Below are positions 10,910-21,996 of a stretch of DNA of 64,000 bases, one piece after another. The DNA is from Gambelia wislizenii (taxonomy: Eukaryota; Chordata; Lepidosauria; Squamata; Crotaphytidae). The notes below the pieces were generated by a model, which worked only from the letters and a program-made list of their open reading frames with translations, did not search any database and was not told where the DNA came from. The stretch is taken from the NCBI GenBank assembly GCA_030847615.1, contig JAUMIR010000002.1, positions 283,134,028 through 283,198,027 on the forward strand, read 5' to 3'. A program made the translations under genes and the position numbers. The first letter of the stretch is position 1. Each line of letters starts with the position of its first letter.

Positions 10910-13900
10910 GTATCCTCCTCCTGCCTTTTCTACCACACCTTTCCTCATAGAATCATAGAATTGTAGAGTTGGAAGAGGCCACAAGGGCCATTCAGTTCAA
11001 CCTCCTGCCATGCAGGAATACACAATCAAAGCATCCCTGAAAGATGGCCATCCAGCCTCTATTTAAGAAGGAAGGAGACCCCACCATGCTCCGAGGGAGT
11101 GCATTCCACTGCCGAACAGCTCTTACTGCAAAAAGTTCCTCCTAACGTTGAGGTGGAATCTCTGTTCCTGGAGCTTGCATCCATTGCTCCATGTTCCAGT
11201 CTCTGGAGCAGCAGAAAACAAGCTTCCTCCATCCTCAATGTGACACCCCTTCAAATACTTAAACAGGGCTAAACAGGGTTCTTCAGTTAATTTCCAAATG
11301 TTATTATTTTTTATGTACTCCTTCAATTCTGTCTCTTTTTCCTTCTCCGTTCCTGTGTCTTGAGTATAATGCGCCATAATATTGTTCAAATTTTTTCATA
11401 ATATCATCTTGTAAGGTGTAGGTTGTGTTGTCATCTATAATTTGAGTTATAAGTTTCTTCTCTTTCTCCTTCTTAAGTCTATATGACAACCATCTACCTA
11501 CTTTATTTGCGTTTGCAAAGTGATTTTGTTTTATTCTTTTTAATTTGTGGCCTATATCTTCAATCATTTCTTGCTTTAGCTCATTTTGTATGATTTTTAT
11601 TTCTCCTAGAATCTTCTTATTTTGAGGATCATGACTCAATCTTTTCTCTTTTTCTTTTAATTTCTCTGAGAGTTTGGCTTTATTTTCTCTTTTCTGCTTA
11701 CATATTTCTGCTTCTTTTTGTAAAAATACTCCTCTTATTGTTGCTTTGAAAGCATCCCATATCACTTTTTTTTGAATTTCTTTTAAATTATTGATTACAA
11801 AGTATGTTTTTATCTCCTTCTTCATTTTTTGTACAAACTTTTCATCTCTAAGTAGAGATTCTTTTAATTTCCATGTGTATTCTTTCCTTCTTAATTTCAA
11901 TGTCATTTTAATTGGATTGTGGTCAGACAATATCCTTGGGAGTATTTCCCTGTTCTTTATCCATGTGCTCAAGTCTTTAACTGCCCAGAACATATCAATC
12001 CTAGACCACGAATTATGAACCTCCGAATAAAATGTATAGCCTTTCTCATTCCCTTTTTTCTGGGTCTATACATCAATCAACTTGTATTCTTCCATTAGAT
12101 CTTTACAGATAACTGGTAGGTTGCCTTGCTTTTTCTTGCCTTTTTCCTGTTTTGTCCTATCTCTTTGCCTTTCTAAAACTCCATTAAAGTCTCCTGTGAT
12201 TATTATGTTGTTCTCTTTTAGGTTTTCCAATTCCATTCTCAATGAGTTGTAAAATTCTCTTTTCTTCTCTAGGGGGGCATAAATTGCTATTAATATTAAT
12301 TTCCAATCTGTTAATCTTATTTCTACCCCTATATAATGTCCATTTTTGTCTTTCATGATCTTGTTTGCTTCATAGTTCTTCTTCATGTAAATTGCCACTC
12401 CTTTCTTCTTCTTGTTATCAGCTGAGTAAAATACTTGTCCTAATTTCTTATTTCTTAGATAATTTGCATCTTGCCTTCTTATTCTGGACTCTTGAATAGT
12501 TATTATATCTGTCTTCTGTTTCTCAAGGTAACGGTAAACTTTCCTTCTTTTCTCAGGTGTGTTTAGCCCTTTCACGTTCCACGTATTTATGGTTAAAGTC
12601 ATGTTGTTTTGTATCTTTCTTAATCTAAATTATTTGTTCTACTCTTAATATCCCGTCTCCTTCTCTTCTTCCCTTTCTTCTTCTTCTTCTTCCTCTTTAC
12701 TGTCGTCCTCTTTCTCTATTTCTTCTTCTTCTCTTATTTCTTCTTCTTCCTCCTCTTCTTCTTTTCCTCCTAATTCTTCTTCGTCTCTTACGTATTCTCT
12801 CCGGGTATCTTTTCGTATTACTTCTTGTTCGACTTCTTTTAATTCTGATACTATTCCCTCCTTTTCTTTCTCTTTTTGTTTATTCTTTTCTTCAACTTTC
12901 TAAAATTAAAAAATAAATCAGAGTGCAGAATTGAAACCAGAACAAAATACTTGGGAATTTGGATTTGTAAAAGGAATAAAGAGTTATTTGAGAACAATTA
13001 TAAAAAAATATGGAAAGGAGTAAAAGAAGATCTAAAGAGATGGCAAAAATGGGTTTATCGCTGTTAGGGAAAATTGCAACAGTAAAAATGAACATCTTAC
13101 CGAGGATGATTTTCCTCTTTCAGAATTTAGTAATTTTGAATAATGATAAACCATTTGCAGAATGGACGAAAGACTTAAAAGATTTTATTTGGAATGGCCG
13201 TAAGCCACGAATAAAATGGTCAACATTAATAGAAGCGAACGATCGGGGGGGGGGAAGCACCCTACCTAACCTTAAGATGTATTATCTGGCTTGTGGAATA
13301 AGTTGGATCAGTAGTTGGATAAGATTAGACAATACTAAAATACTAAACTTGGAATGTGGCAATTTGAGATGTGGATCCCATGCGTACTTATGGTACGAAA
13401 AAGCAAAGGTAGAAAAAAGAATTTCATAATCATACAGTGAGAGGGGCACTAATAAAGATCTGGAAATACATAAAACATAGATGCTACCATGCCATCCCTT
13501 TATGGTTGTCTCCGGTAGAAGCCTTTCAAATAAAATGGAAGAAAAAAGAAGAATGGTTCAGACATAAAGATTTAATAGAACTGGTGAAGGGGGCAGAATT
13601 TCGTATGAAACCAAGAGAGTAAATGCAAAGACAAGGGATGGAAACAAATTGGTTTACATATTATGAAATAAAAGAGAGATTTGACGAAGACAAAAAGAAA
13701 TATGGTTTTATGCAAGAACAGAATGATATAGATAAGATAATATGGGGAACAGGAAAGAGGAACACTGCAAAATTATATAAAGTAATGTTAGAAAGAGAAC
13801 TAGAAAAAGAACTGGTAAAAGACACCATGATAAGATGGGCAAGGGATATAGGTGACCCCATAACGTTAGAGCAGTGGGAAAATGCGTGGGCCAGAACAAA

Positions 13901-16900
13901 TAAATTCACAGCTAATCAAGACCTCAAGAGAACTATTTTAAAGTAGTAAATAGGTGGTATCTTACACCGGCAAGACTAAGTAAAATCTATAAATTAGAAA
14001 ATAAGAAATGCTGGAGATGTGAAAAAGAAGTGGGATCCCTATATCATATGTGGTGGGCATGTCAAGTTATAAAAACTTTTTGGGCAAAGATACATGGAAT
14101 AATACAAAAGATGCTGGGGGTTAAGTTCGCTATGGAACCTAAACTGTATTTGTTAAATATAACTTCAGTACTAGAAAGATACCTACAACAAAGATATTGG
14201 AGAGTCCTACTGTATCTAGTAACAACCGCTAGAATAAAGATCGCAACCAGATGGAAAAAGAAGGAACCTCCAGAGCCAGAAGAATGGTTAGGGAAAATAT
14301 TAGAGATGAAAGATAACGATAAATTAACAAGAATAATAAATAAAAGAAATGTGGATGAAATGAACAAAGAATGGAAAGGTATAGATGAATACCTGGTTAA
14401 ACGTGGGTACTTATAAGAAGTTATTACAGACCGGTATGAATTAGAAAGGAAAAATAGAAATAAGATGGCAGGAGAAGCTTCAATTGTAGTTAAATAATAT
14501 AAGCTAACATGTAAAAGGACAAATTACAAGGGAAAAAATCAAATATGGTTAATATAAGCATATAGATAATATAGATACGGGTTGAGTATAAAATATAAGG
14601 AAATATCAGAGGAAGGTTCTTTCGAAGCAAAGATGTGGGAGGAAATGATCAATAATAGAAAATCCTTGGCTTTATAATACTAAGGAAGTCGAAGGAGGGG
14701 GGAAGTAAAGGAAACGGAAATGGAAGTTTAAGAAGTAATGCATCAGAATGATAATGGATTTATGGTTAAATTTTTTTTTTTGAGTTAATAATGGTCTTAT
14801 GGTTAGCTTTGAGTTGATAATGTGACTTAATGGAAATTAAGTAACAAAAAAATTGTTTAGATGCATTTAAATAATCACCTTAATAATTTGTAAATGATTT
14901 ATGTACTAAAATTGAAATACTGTCTAGATGACTACTTAAAGCTTGAATAAATAAATAATAATAAAAAAACACAAATACTTAAACAGGGCTATCATATTGC
15001 CCCTTAACTGTCTTTTTTGAGGCTAAACATACCCAGCTCCCTATGTCCCTCCTTAATCTTCCACTACATACCATTACTCAGAGGCTACCTGAAAATATGA
15101 TACCATTTTTTGCAATAGATTTGCCTCTCATCTAAATGATTTTGGATCTCCAACTTTCTTCAGAAATGGTTTCCAAGAAACAACTCTGGTAGTGCTATCA
15201 TTTTTACACCACTAATCTTGCCCATGTAATTCTGTCACCATCTTTTCAATCCTTTTTCAAAAATTTGCATAATGCCTGGATGCTAAGCTTTATGCACACT
15301 GCTTTAACAGTTTGAATTCTTTCTCCTTTCAGTGCCCTGGAGTCGAAAGGAGCTGGTGTTGAAGAGCATTTCGCAACTTATACTGTGGAAGCTTCTCATA
15401 CCACGTTGGTAAGGAAGGAAAGGCAGACCACCCCCAACTCACAAATGGGGCAGTTCCCTCTCCTCCTCTGCTCAGTCTTCCTCAACAGTCCCCATCCTTT
15501 TGATACCTTGGTGCAGGAAGGCCAAAATGGAGAGAGCTAGGGTTGGATGTAGCCTCAGGTCTTAACCTCCCATTCGATGAGCCAGCAGAGGAGAGTGCTT
15601 CCTTATAGTTGGTGAAGCAGGGTTGGGCTTGGAGGCAGGGATGTGCCAGCATCAAAGGGCCAATCCCTTTATCTTTCCCACATTCATCCCTTCTACATCT
15701 CCTTTCCCCTTTCTGCATTGCTTCCCTGCAGTTCTGCAAGATTCAGACAGAATTGCCCAGGAAAATATGGTATAAACACCCTTTGGTTGCCCTCTCCCAC
15801 CACTTCATATCAGGTTTGTGCATGAGGGAATAAAAGAATGAATCTGCTCCTTAGGATTCAAGAGAAGAGGAAGAGGACACAGTGTGCAGCATCGACAGCT
15901 TGAAGAGCCAGGAGGTAGAGCCTTCAGTCAGGTAGGTCATTCTCTGCTAAAGAGGCAGAGGAGAGTGCAAGGTTTTGCAGCCTCTTCCCTAAGAGGAACG
16001 TTGAAAGAAGCGGATGACACACATGCACACACACACACCACCGTGGTGCTTAGTTCCGATTGCAAAACTCATAGAGTAAGAAAATAGATCCCATGGATTG
16101 AAGTCCAACCTTTCCATTTTCCTTTGGAAATGCAAACTCTCTTGCAAAGACCTGTGAGCATTGCAGTGGCAGTGTCCACTAGGAGCCCTTGCTTCCATTT
16201 AGCATGGCTGCTAAAATGAGGTGCTGCTGACATCTTGCGGCTTCTTTGCCTCCTTAGTGTTCTGGACCCACAGGAAGCCAGCAGGGAGGAGGAACAGAGT
16301 GAGACCTGCAGTACGGAAAACTCTCTCCTCTCTTGGGTAAGGACGAAAGAGGAGAAGGATCACATTTTGGGAAAGAGAAGGGGGTTGGGGTTCAATGCAA
16401 GTGCCCAAATAGCCACTTTGCTCTTCATTATTCTTCACAGGATTCCTTGGCCGTCGAGGGAACACCTGCCAGCCTCAGGAGCCTGGACACTCCCTCTGAT
16501 TCAGAGAGGTACCCTCTCTGAATGTCCCCCCATGGTGCTTAGTTCTGATGCAAAACTCACTCAAGTCCAACCTTTCCACTTTCCTTTGGAAATGCAAACT
16601 CTCTTGCAAAGAGCTGTGAGCACTGCAGTGGCAGGGTCCTCAAGGAGACCTTGCTCCCATTCAACATGGCTGCAGAAGGGAGGTGGTACTGATGTCTTGT
16701 GGCTTCTTTGCCCCGTTAGTGACCCCCAGGAAGCCATCAGGAAGGAGGACCAGTCTAGGACCTTTAGTCTGGAAAGCTCTCTCTTCTCTTGGGTAAGGAA
16801 GAAAGAGGAGGAGCATTACATTTCAGGGAAGAGGGAGGGGTCCTGTTTCAGTGGAAGTGCCCACATAGCCACTTTGCTCTTCTCTTTCTTTCACAGGATT

Positions 16901-19900
16901 CCTTGGCCGTAGAGGGGACGCCTGCCAGCGTCAGGAGCCTGGACACTCCCTCCGATTCAGAGAGGTACCCTCTTCTCACTTTGGGGGTGGGGAGCAGCTC
17001 CTGCTGTGGTCCCTGTATCTCACAAGTCAGCTGGGGAAGTGACAGGGAAGGCCAGTTGATCTCCAGAGCTGGCATGGGGCATGGATGTGAGGAGGAGGCA
17101 CAGCCTCCATTTTCATCCTTAGTGTGCTCAGGAATCCCCAGCTGCTGTGGACTGGAGAGAAAGAATGGCTGGGGCATTTGGTTTAATTAAGGTGGACTTG
17201 TTTCTTTCATTTCTGCTGTTATTTTCCTGATAGTCTCCTGGAGACCACGGACAAGGAGGCCAGTGATGAGGAGTCCTCTTCTAGTGGATGGGTAAGTGCG
17301 AAAGTGTAGAGAAGAGGGTCAAGCAGTATCTGAGCAGGGACTGGGTTGGGGAGATGATTTCCCTGCTTTCTCAGATTCAGCGGAAGGTGGGAGTGACTAA
17401 GGGAATGAATCTGATTCACAGGATTCATCGGAGGATCTGGACGACACTCTGGCTAACATAAGCACTCTGAAGACGGAGGTGCGGGAGCGTAATCCCAATT
17501 CAGACAGGTAGGCCTTCCTCTGCTGCGGGAGAAGAGGAAAGATCCAGCTGTGGTATGGGTCCTCCATACTCAGTGGCAGAATCCTGCTGAAACACCCTTT
17601 AGTGCTCTGATTTCGGAAAAGGAAAGAGCAAGAGCCGGCTTCCTGGCTGCTCTTGTGTTGTGACTCAGAGAAGTCACCTGCAGTCTAGTATTGGGGGGGC
17701 TCCTCTTTGGGCTTAATATTCTTATCTGTGGGGGACTTTTTTCCCTAGAGCATTGGAGTCCCTCCAGAAGAGAAGTTCTGAGATGGAAGAGTCTTCCAGC
17801 ACTTGGGTAAGGAAGGAAAGGCTGCCCCACCACCAAATGGAAGGGCGAGGGTGGACTGAAGGGTGCCCCTCGTATGAAGAGTAGATACAAGGGATGTTGC
17901 AGGATGGGCAAGGCTAAGACTCACAGAGAGGGATACAATTTTGCATTTGTTGACTGCACTTTTGATGTCCAAGCTTTGAAGGAAATACTTTCGTAGTGCC
18001 TTTCTTGGCAGTTGCAGTGGGTTGGAAGGACATAAATGAAAAATAGTAATATATTTCCACGGCCTCTCTCTCTTTGGGTTCTCTGAGCTCATGTGGTGCT
18101 CCAATCTTTAGTCCTGGCTTGTGTTAAGATACAGCTGGAGGTTGAAATCTATGACTCTCATTGACAGGACTCCACGGAGGAGGGAGATACTCTGGATGAC
18201 GTGAGTAGCTTGGAAGAGTCAGAGTGGGAGCGTTCACCTCCATCAGATTAAGGTAATCTCTTCTAAGCAAAAGAGAATCTAATCTCATCCAAGGATCCAA
18301 GGTCATTCTTCACCTGGCAGATCTTGCCTCTTGGGAGATGAGGTCTGATTATCCTTCACCTCTGTTCTCAGGACTCTGAGCTGTGAAGGTCAAGGAGAAG
18401 AAGACGAACAAGAAGAGGCCTCACATATTTCTTCCCACCCTCCTCAGTTTGTACCGATAAGGTAGGAGGTGTGGCCAAGTGGGCACCATAGAAAAGCCAC
18501 ACCCACCCTCCCCTGCCAGAAGTTAGCATGGTGCCAAGGGGATGTGTTGGATGTTGCCTCACTCCAAGATGGTCCTGTGAGGGGTGCAGGTGTGGGATGA
18601 TTGGTATTGATCTGGACACCAGGCTTTACTTGGCATCCTTTTCAGGCCCTTTCCCTTCCTGTTGAGTACTTTTTGACTAAGGCAGCCAAATATTTGAGGA
18701 GAAACAGCTTTCTGAAGTATCCCTTTCTTCCTGTCTTTCAGGTCCCTGAGGCACAAGAAAGGATTGTCTGGCTGTGCTGCAGCTCAAAAAGGAAGGTGCT
18801 TTTAGGGGAAAAGATGCGGGTGTGCTGCTCTGCCTCCTGAACCAAGCAAGTCCCACCCCTAGTCTTCAGGAGACCAGGGGGCAGAGAAGCAGGATGCGGG
18901 GTAATGCGGTCTCCCAGGAACCACCTGAGAGATCAGTGCAGGTCCAAGAGCAGATGGTTGTCATCTGTCCTCAAGAGGAGAGGAAGGCCATCTTTAACCC
19001 TTAGCCCCATCTGTGAGGAGGTGGAGCACCCCCGTCTCTCTTGTGATTCCTCGAACCCAACCCAGTCCTTATCGGCCTGTGTTGCCACTACCATGGAGTA
19101 CAGTGGCAACACCCCACAGGCAACTGCCCTGTCCCCCCAACCCTTCCAAGGCTGTGCTGCTCCTTCTGCCCTTCCTCTCTAGCAGCCAAACCCAACTCGC
19201 CCCCCTCACTTCAATCTCTCTTCCCTACACTATGCCCTGCAAGCCAAATGGCTGATGGCCAGAGGAGGAAGGCTTGGCCAGAAGGGGGATAAATGCCATA
19301 AATAGAAGCCTGCGGTATTCTGCCTCCCAACCCCTTCTTCTCTTCCTCTCTCCTAGATGAGCACCTGTGTTCCTGCTGTGGCTTTCCTGTAAGCCTCAAT
19401 GGAACCAGGAGGATTGCGCAGGAGGGAAGGGAGAGTTCCAGCTCCTGGCACATCCTTCAGTCTCAGAATGGGTGTGGGTGGGCATCCCATCTGGCCAAAG
19501 CAAAACCAGGGACACCTGATTTCACTTTTCCTCCATCCCTGCTGTGGGTATTCCCTCATCTTCTTCCTTTGGCTCATCAACTCCCCGCTGTGGTGGTAAC
19601 CTTTCAACATCTCTTTTGGCTCTCAGCAGATGGAGAGCAGCACTGGTTGTGGGACTTTCCATGATGAGACCACGTGGGCAGGAGGTGCAGCCGTGGCAAC
19701 ATCTCCCACAGCTTTGGGCGAGTTCAAGAGAAACAGAATTCTCTGGGTTGCACCCTGACAACTCCCTCTGTCCACACACACACTCACTCCCTGGGATTTG
19801 GCTGCCAGCGTGGAAAAGGAGGAGGAGCAAAGCCACAAGACTGACACCATTTTGTGTTTCCCACAGGAGCCCACGTGTCCTCAGAATCATGAAAGTTCAG

Positions 19901-20145
19901 AACATGTGAAGAGGAGAAGAGGAAATGCCTTACAGATGAAGTCCACTATTGTATCAGCACTTGTATTATTTCTTATATGTATTCTATGTTTTCTATTGTT
20001 ATTGTGTGTTGTTATTCCTTATACTCCCCCAGCCGCATTCTTTTGTCACTGTCCCATCCCCTTGCTATGGACTGAGGTTAGCCGCTGGTTGACGGGGCTG
20101 GGAAGGAATTTTACCTACAATCTGCAATTGGCTGAAGCGATGTAG
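10827..20145 (+). CDS. Copy B: multi-exon acidic repeat protein with possible C-terminal membrane anchor (unrecognised family)
   Basis: I do not recognise this gene. Exons supported by GT/AG sites and phase: 10827-10909, 15333-15408, 15855-15931, 16258-16336, 16441-16508, 16720-16792, 16897-16964, 17234-17291, 17422-17507, 17749-17806, 18168-18252, 18372-18461, 18742-18795 and a last exon from about 19,867. From 15,333 to 18,252 the ten exons alternate phase 2-to-0 and 0-to-2 and encode a Ser/Glu/Asp-rich chain of about 240 residues with no recognised fold. Damage: the first exon has one extra base relative to copy E, and TAA at 18,249 ends the acidic frame where E has CAA. The phase from there to the membrane exon is not continuous. 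Introns carry a CR1 and an L1. Either a decaying paralogue or a shorter protein ending at 18,251. Confidence 0.55.
11271..14972. mobile_element. L1-clade LINE no. 2 with twin-priming (5' inversion), flanked by 18-bp TSD
   Basis: The 18-bp duplication AAATACTTAAACAGGGCT is at 11,253-11,270 and 14,973-14,990. The right part (about 12,900-14,972) is in + orientation: C-terminal ORF2 codons (TKYLGIWICKRNKELFENNY, then a Cys/His region near 14,010-14,060) and an A-rich tail ending ATAATAAAAAAACAC. The left part (11,271 to about 12,900) is in minus orientation: an acidic ORF1 end (12,890-12,650), the ORF2 start at 12,602 (INTWNVKGLNTPEKRRK) and endonuclease (GDFNGVLERQRDRT), stopping before the RT core. 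The FADD region is missing at the junction. This arrangement is the known twin-priming product of L1 integration. Confidence 0.92.
12650..12895 (-). repeat. (CTT)n-rich tract: acidic C-terminal coding of L1 ORF1
   Basis: The + strand shows a TTC/CTT-rich, microsatellite-like tract. Read on the minus strand it encodes a Glu/Lys-rich stretch (EEEEEEEIREEEEIEKEDD) as expected for the end of L1 ORF1, directly upstream of the inverted ORF2 start. It is part of the L1 and not an independent microsatellite, although slippage may have lengthened it. Confidence 0.6.
15333..15931 (+). CDS. Copy B exon pair 1 (15333-15408, 15855-15931)
   Basis: The first exon (76 bp) follows CTCCTTTCAG, encodes ALESKGAGVEEHF... 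and ends before GTAAGG in phase 0. The second (77 bp) follows CTCCTTAG, encodes DSREEEEDTVCSIDSLKSQE and ends ...CAG before GTAGGT in phase 2. It is the most diverged pair of the series and has no counterpart in copy E. Confidence 0.55.
16258..16508 (+). CDS. Copy B exon pair 2 (16258-16336, 16441-16508)
   Basis: The 79-bp exon encodes VLDPQEASREEEQSETCSTE and ends in TGG before GTAAGG (phase 0). The 68-bp exon encodes DSLAVEGTPASLRSLDTPSD and ends in AG before GTACCC (phase 2). The intron between them is only 104 bp. The pair is nearly duplicated by pair 3, 455 bp downstream, including the intron, which shows a recent local exon-pair duplication. Confidence 0.62.
16720..16964 (+). CDS. Copy B exon pair 3 (16720-16792, 16897-16964)
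   Basis: The 73-bp exon encodes DPQEAIRKEDQSRTFSLESS; the 68-bp exon encodes DSLAVEGTPASVRSLDTPSD, identical to pair 2 apart from one Leu/Val change. Splice sites are TTAG/GTAAGG and TCACAG/GTACCC. The short intron is also close to that of pair 2. A stretch just after the second exon (from about 16,961) is where copy E sequence resumes after its deletion. Confidence 0.62.
17234..17507 (+). CDS. Copy B exon pair 4 (17234-17291, 17422-17507)
   Basis: The 58-bp exon encodes LLETTDKEASDEESSSSGW; the 86-bp exon encodes DSSEDLDDTLANISTLKTEV and continues to a phase-2 end in CAG before GTAGGC. Both exons have exact-length counterparts in copy E (35,686 and 35,874) with only a few substitutions and no indels. 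The Ser-rich plus Asp/Glu context resembles casein-kinase-2-type sites, but that is inference only. Confidence 0.66.
17749..18252 (+). CDS. Copy B exon pair 5 (17749-17806, 18168-18252), ends in a stop
   Basis: The 58-bp exon encodes ALESLQKRSSEMEESSSTW. The second exon encodes DSTEEGDTLDDVSSLEESEW and ends ...PPSD followed by TAA at 18,249-18,251, one base before the donor GTAATC. Copy E reads CAA at the equivalent codon. Copy C also has a stop at about this place (TGA, 25,089), so termination here may be the normal end of an acidic soluble form. Confidence 0.62.
18372..18795 (+). CDS. Copy B putative exons 18372-18461 and 18742-18795
   Basis: Both have good acceptors (TTCTCAG, CTGTCTTTCAG) and donors (GTAGGA, GTGCTT). 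In one shared frame the first reads TLSCEGQGEEDEQEEASHIS and the second SLRHKKGLSGCAAAQKGR. That frame needs entry in phase 2, but exon 18,168-18,252 leaves in phase 1, so they do not follow it in frame; in phase 1 the first codons give CTC TGA. They may be 3' UTR exons, or belong to a transcript that skips the preceding exon. Confidence 0.4.
19627..19745 (+). other. Block conserved in all five copies, possible exon (copy B)
   Basis: It starts after GGCTCTCAG and reads QMESSTGCGTFHDETTWAGG and on to FKRNRIL without a stop in copy B; the same frame is open in C (28,856) and D (31,653) but has stops in A and E. No convincing donor follows (GTTGCA or ATTTGC), so it could also be 3' UTR or part of a longer last exon. 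Conservation of the frame in three of five copies is suggestive only. Confidence 0.35.
19867..20145 (+). CDS. Copy B last exon: single-pass membrane segment with short sequon-bearing tail
   Basis: Acceptor TTTCCCACAG precedes the exon. The order is: polar start (PQNHESSEHVKRRRGN), a hydrophobic segment of about 23 residues (STIVSALVLFLICILCFLLL and on to VVIPY), then about 37 residues with Cys-His-Cys (FCHC), WTEVSRWLTGLG, sequon NFT and the end LQLAEAM. Basic residues before the membrane segment predict a cytosolic N-side and a lumenal or extracellular tail. The frame is open upstream to 19,798. A variant poly(A) signal AGTAAA lies at 20,223. The layout resembles tail-anchored or KASH-type proteins, but the ending is not PPPX and I do not assign that family. 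Confidence 0.6.
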   Translation, partial: EPTCPQNHESSEHVKRRRGNALQMKSTIVSALVLFLICILCFLLLLCVVIPYTPPAAFFCHCPIPLLWTEVSRWLTGLGRNFTYNLQLAEAM

Positions 20146-20267
20146 GGTTTTTGCCTTTCCCATAGCAAGATTTAGGCTATTTTTTGTATTATTGTCAGGG
20201 CACATGTTGATGTAAATTATTCAGTAAAAAGTTATTTCTTCTCCAGCTTAAGTTGCACGTGGTTTCT

Positions 20268-20345
20268 TAATAATCATAGAATCATAGAGGTGAGAGAGAC
20301 CACAAGAGTCATCTAGCCAAACCCCATTCACTGCAGGAATACACA
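20268..20345 (-). repeat. CR1 3' end fragment shared by duplicons B and E
   Basis: A CR1 3' terminus (AATCATAGAATCATAGAGGTG...) with a divergent body, just after the poly(A) region of copy B. The same fragment is at 38,688-38,765 after copy E, so the insertion came before the duplication. Minus orientation. Confidence 0.75.
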
Positions 20346-20636
20346 ATGAAAGCAAAGAGACATTTTTCTTTCTCTGTGGTATTTCCATGGAAACATGGAG
20401 ACTCAAAATACAGTTTCTGTCTGATATACTTTCCTGAGGAAATGGGTCTTCATTTGCAATTTCAAAAGACAGGACAGAGAAGAGGCCTGGGCGCAAGTGT
20501 CTGCCTCTTCTTCTCTCCCTCAGGGCCACCACAGTGGCAGCTGGGAGGAAAGGAGGGCTCTTTCTCTACTGCTGGGCCCAGGCATGATAGAGCTGTGACT
20601 GCCTTTTCCTCTCACCCCAAAGCCACACCAGTGGCA

Positions 20637-21735
20637 TTAATTTATTTATTTTGTTTTATTCGATGTCTACGCCGCCTTTCTCCCAGAAGGTACCCAAGGG
20701 AGCTCACAAAATATCACATAAAATATTGTTTAAAACCATTAAAAATATAAAAATCTAAAATCACATAAAACATATAAAAGTTAAATGATGAAGATAAAAA
20801 AAAAATTAAACACAAGCCAATAATAAACCTCCATAAGGCCAGGTATTTAATAAAGGCCTGCTTGCATTGGACGTTCTTTGCCTTCTGGTGAAAGGAAATT
20901 AGGGAGGGGGCCAGCCTAGCCTCCTGACGAAGGTAATTGCAGAGGCTAGGAGCAGCCACTGATGGTGGCAGGACCAAGAGAAAGTCTTCCCCTGAGGATC
21001 TTAGAACCCTTGCAGGGATGTAGTCAAGGCATGTGTCACTGTAGCCAGATCTGACATCTGGAGGAATGGGCACAGCTGATACACCAGTTTGAGCTGTGCA
21101 AATGTATTCTTGGTCAGTGCTGAAACCTGGGCATCCAGGCTCAGAGTTGGGTCCAGAAGAAGACCTAAGCTGTGAGGCTGATAGTGAGGAGTGTGGGGGA
21201 GTGTGACCCCATCCAGTACAGGCAGAATCCCCATTCCCTGATTTGCATTTCAACTGACCAGGTACAGGAGAACTGACAGGGACATTCTCCTCCTTTCCAG
21301 TTCCCTGCATAGGTCGTCTACCAAGGTCACCAAAGCTTTCTCCGTCTCATAACCAGGCCTGGAGCCAGACGGAAATGGATTTAGATAATCCACTTCATCC
21401 AGAAACCCCTAGAGCTGGGAAGCCATCACACGCTCAAGAAGCATCTCCTAAAATGGGATGTCAGAGATTGGCTGAAAATTATGCAGAATAGTGGGATTGA
21501 GGGAGGCCTTATTTTTAGTAGCAGCCTCACCAGAGATTCTTTTAGGCAGGATGGAAACCTTCCTTGCTGCAGCAAGGCATTCACCACTTCTCTTACCCAC
21601 TTGGCCAGTCCCTCTCTACCTGCTTTCAGAAGCCAGGATGAGCAAGGATCCAGTATACATGTGGTGGCTCTCACCTCTCCAAACATCCTGTCCACATTCT
21701 CAGGCTGCACAATTTGAAATGTAGCCAATAAAGTT
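20637..21735 (-). mobile_element. L2 LINE fragment, minus strand
   Basis: The minus strand encodes L2-type RT pieces: GREGLAKWVREVVNALLQQG near 21,570, ALVTLVDDLRREL-like codons near 21,300, and SLGLLLDPTLSLDAQVSALT at 21,180-21,120. The 3' end near 20,640-20,760 has the TTTATTTATTTTGTTTTATT phrase. Internal deletions have removed much of the RT core. The homologous fragment follows copy E at 38,970-39,600. Confidence 0.8.
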
Positions 21736-21996
21736 ATAATAAACACTTACACAAACTTACAGTATTCTGAACTATGTAGTCAATGCGATTTGCAGGGCAT
21801 AAAGAGAGACCAAGAACATGTACACCAAAATGGGAGCCCTTTTTGGGAAAGATAACAAGTGAACATGTCCCCCAACAACCGATACTGAAGACTGCGTCCT
21901 GTCTAAGAGGTTGTCCATGCTCGGAAAAGTTTCTGTTTTGGCCTATAGAGCTGTGATTTCCTACTCAGTTCTGAGTCTGACCTTCCCACCCATATA

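Larger units (their letters stand above)
10945..15055 (-). mobile_element. CR1 LINE 3' fragment split by L1 no. 2
   Basis: Two pieces of one minus-strand CR1: 10,945-11,270 (3' end with ATCATAGA repeats, then the RT C-terminal codons) and 14,991 to about 15,055. The CR1 sequence is continuous across the gap once the L1 and one copy of its 18-bp target duplication are removed. It sits in the first long intron of copy B, where copy E has about 30 bp of other sequence. Confidence 0.88.

Noticed and set aside
12876..14416. Independent host gene on the + strand
   Set aside because: The codons are the C-terminal L1 ORF2; this is the direct half of the twin-primed element.
19867..20145. KASH domain for the membrane exon
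   Set aside because: Topology is similar, but the C-terminus is LQLAEAM, not the PPPX ending expected for KASH, and no residue pattern beyond hydrophobicity matches.
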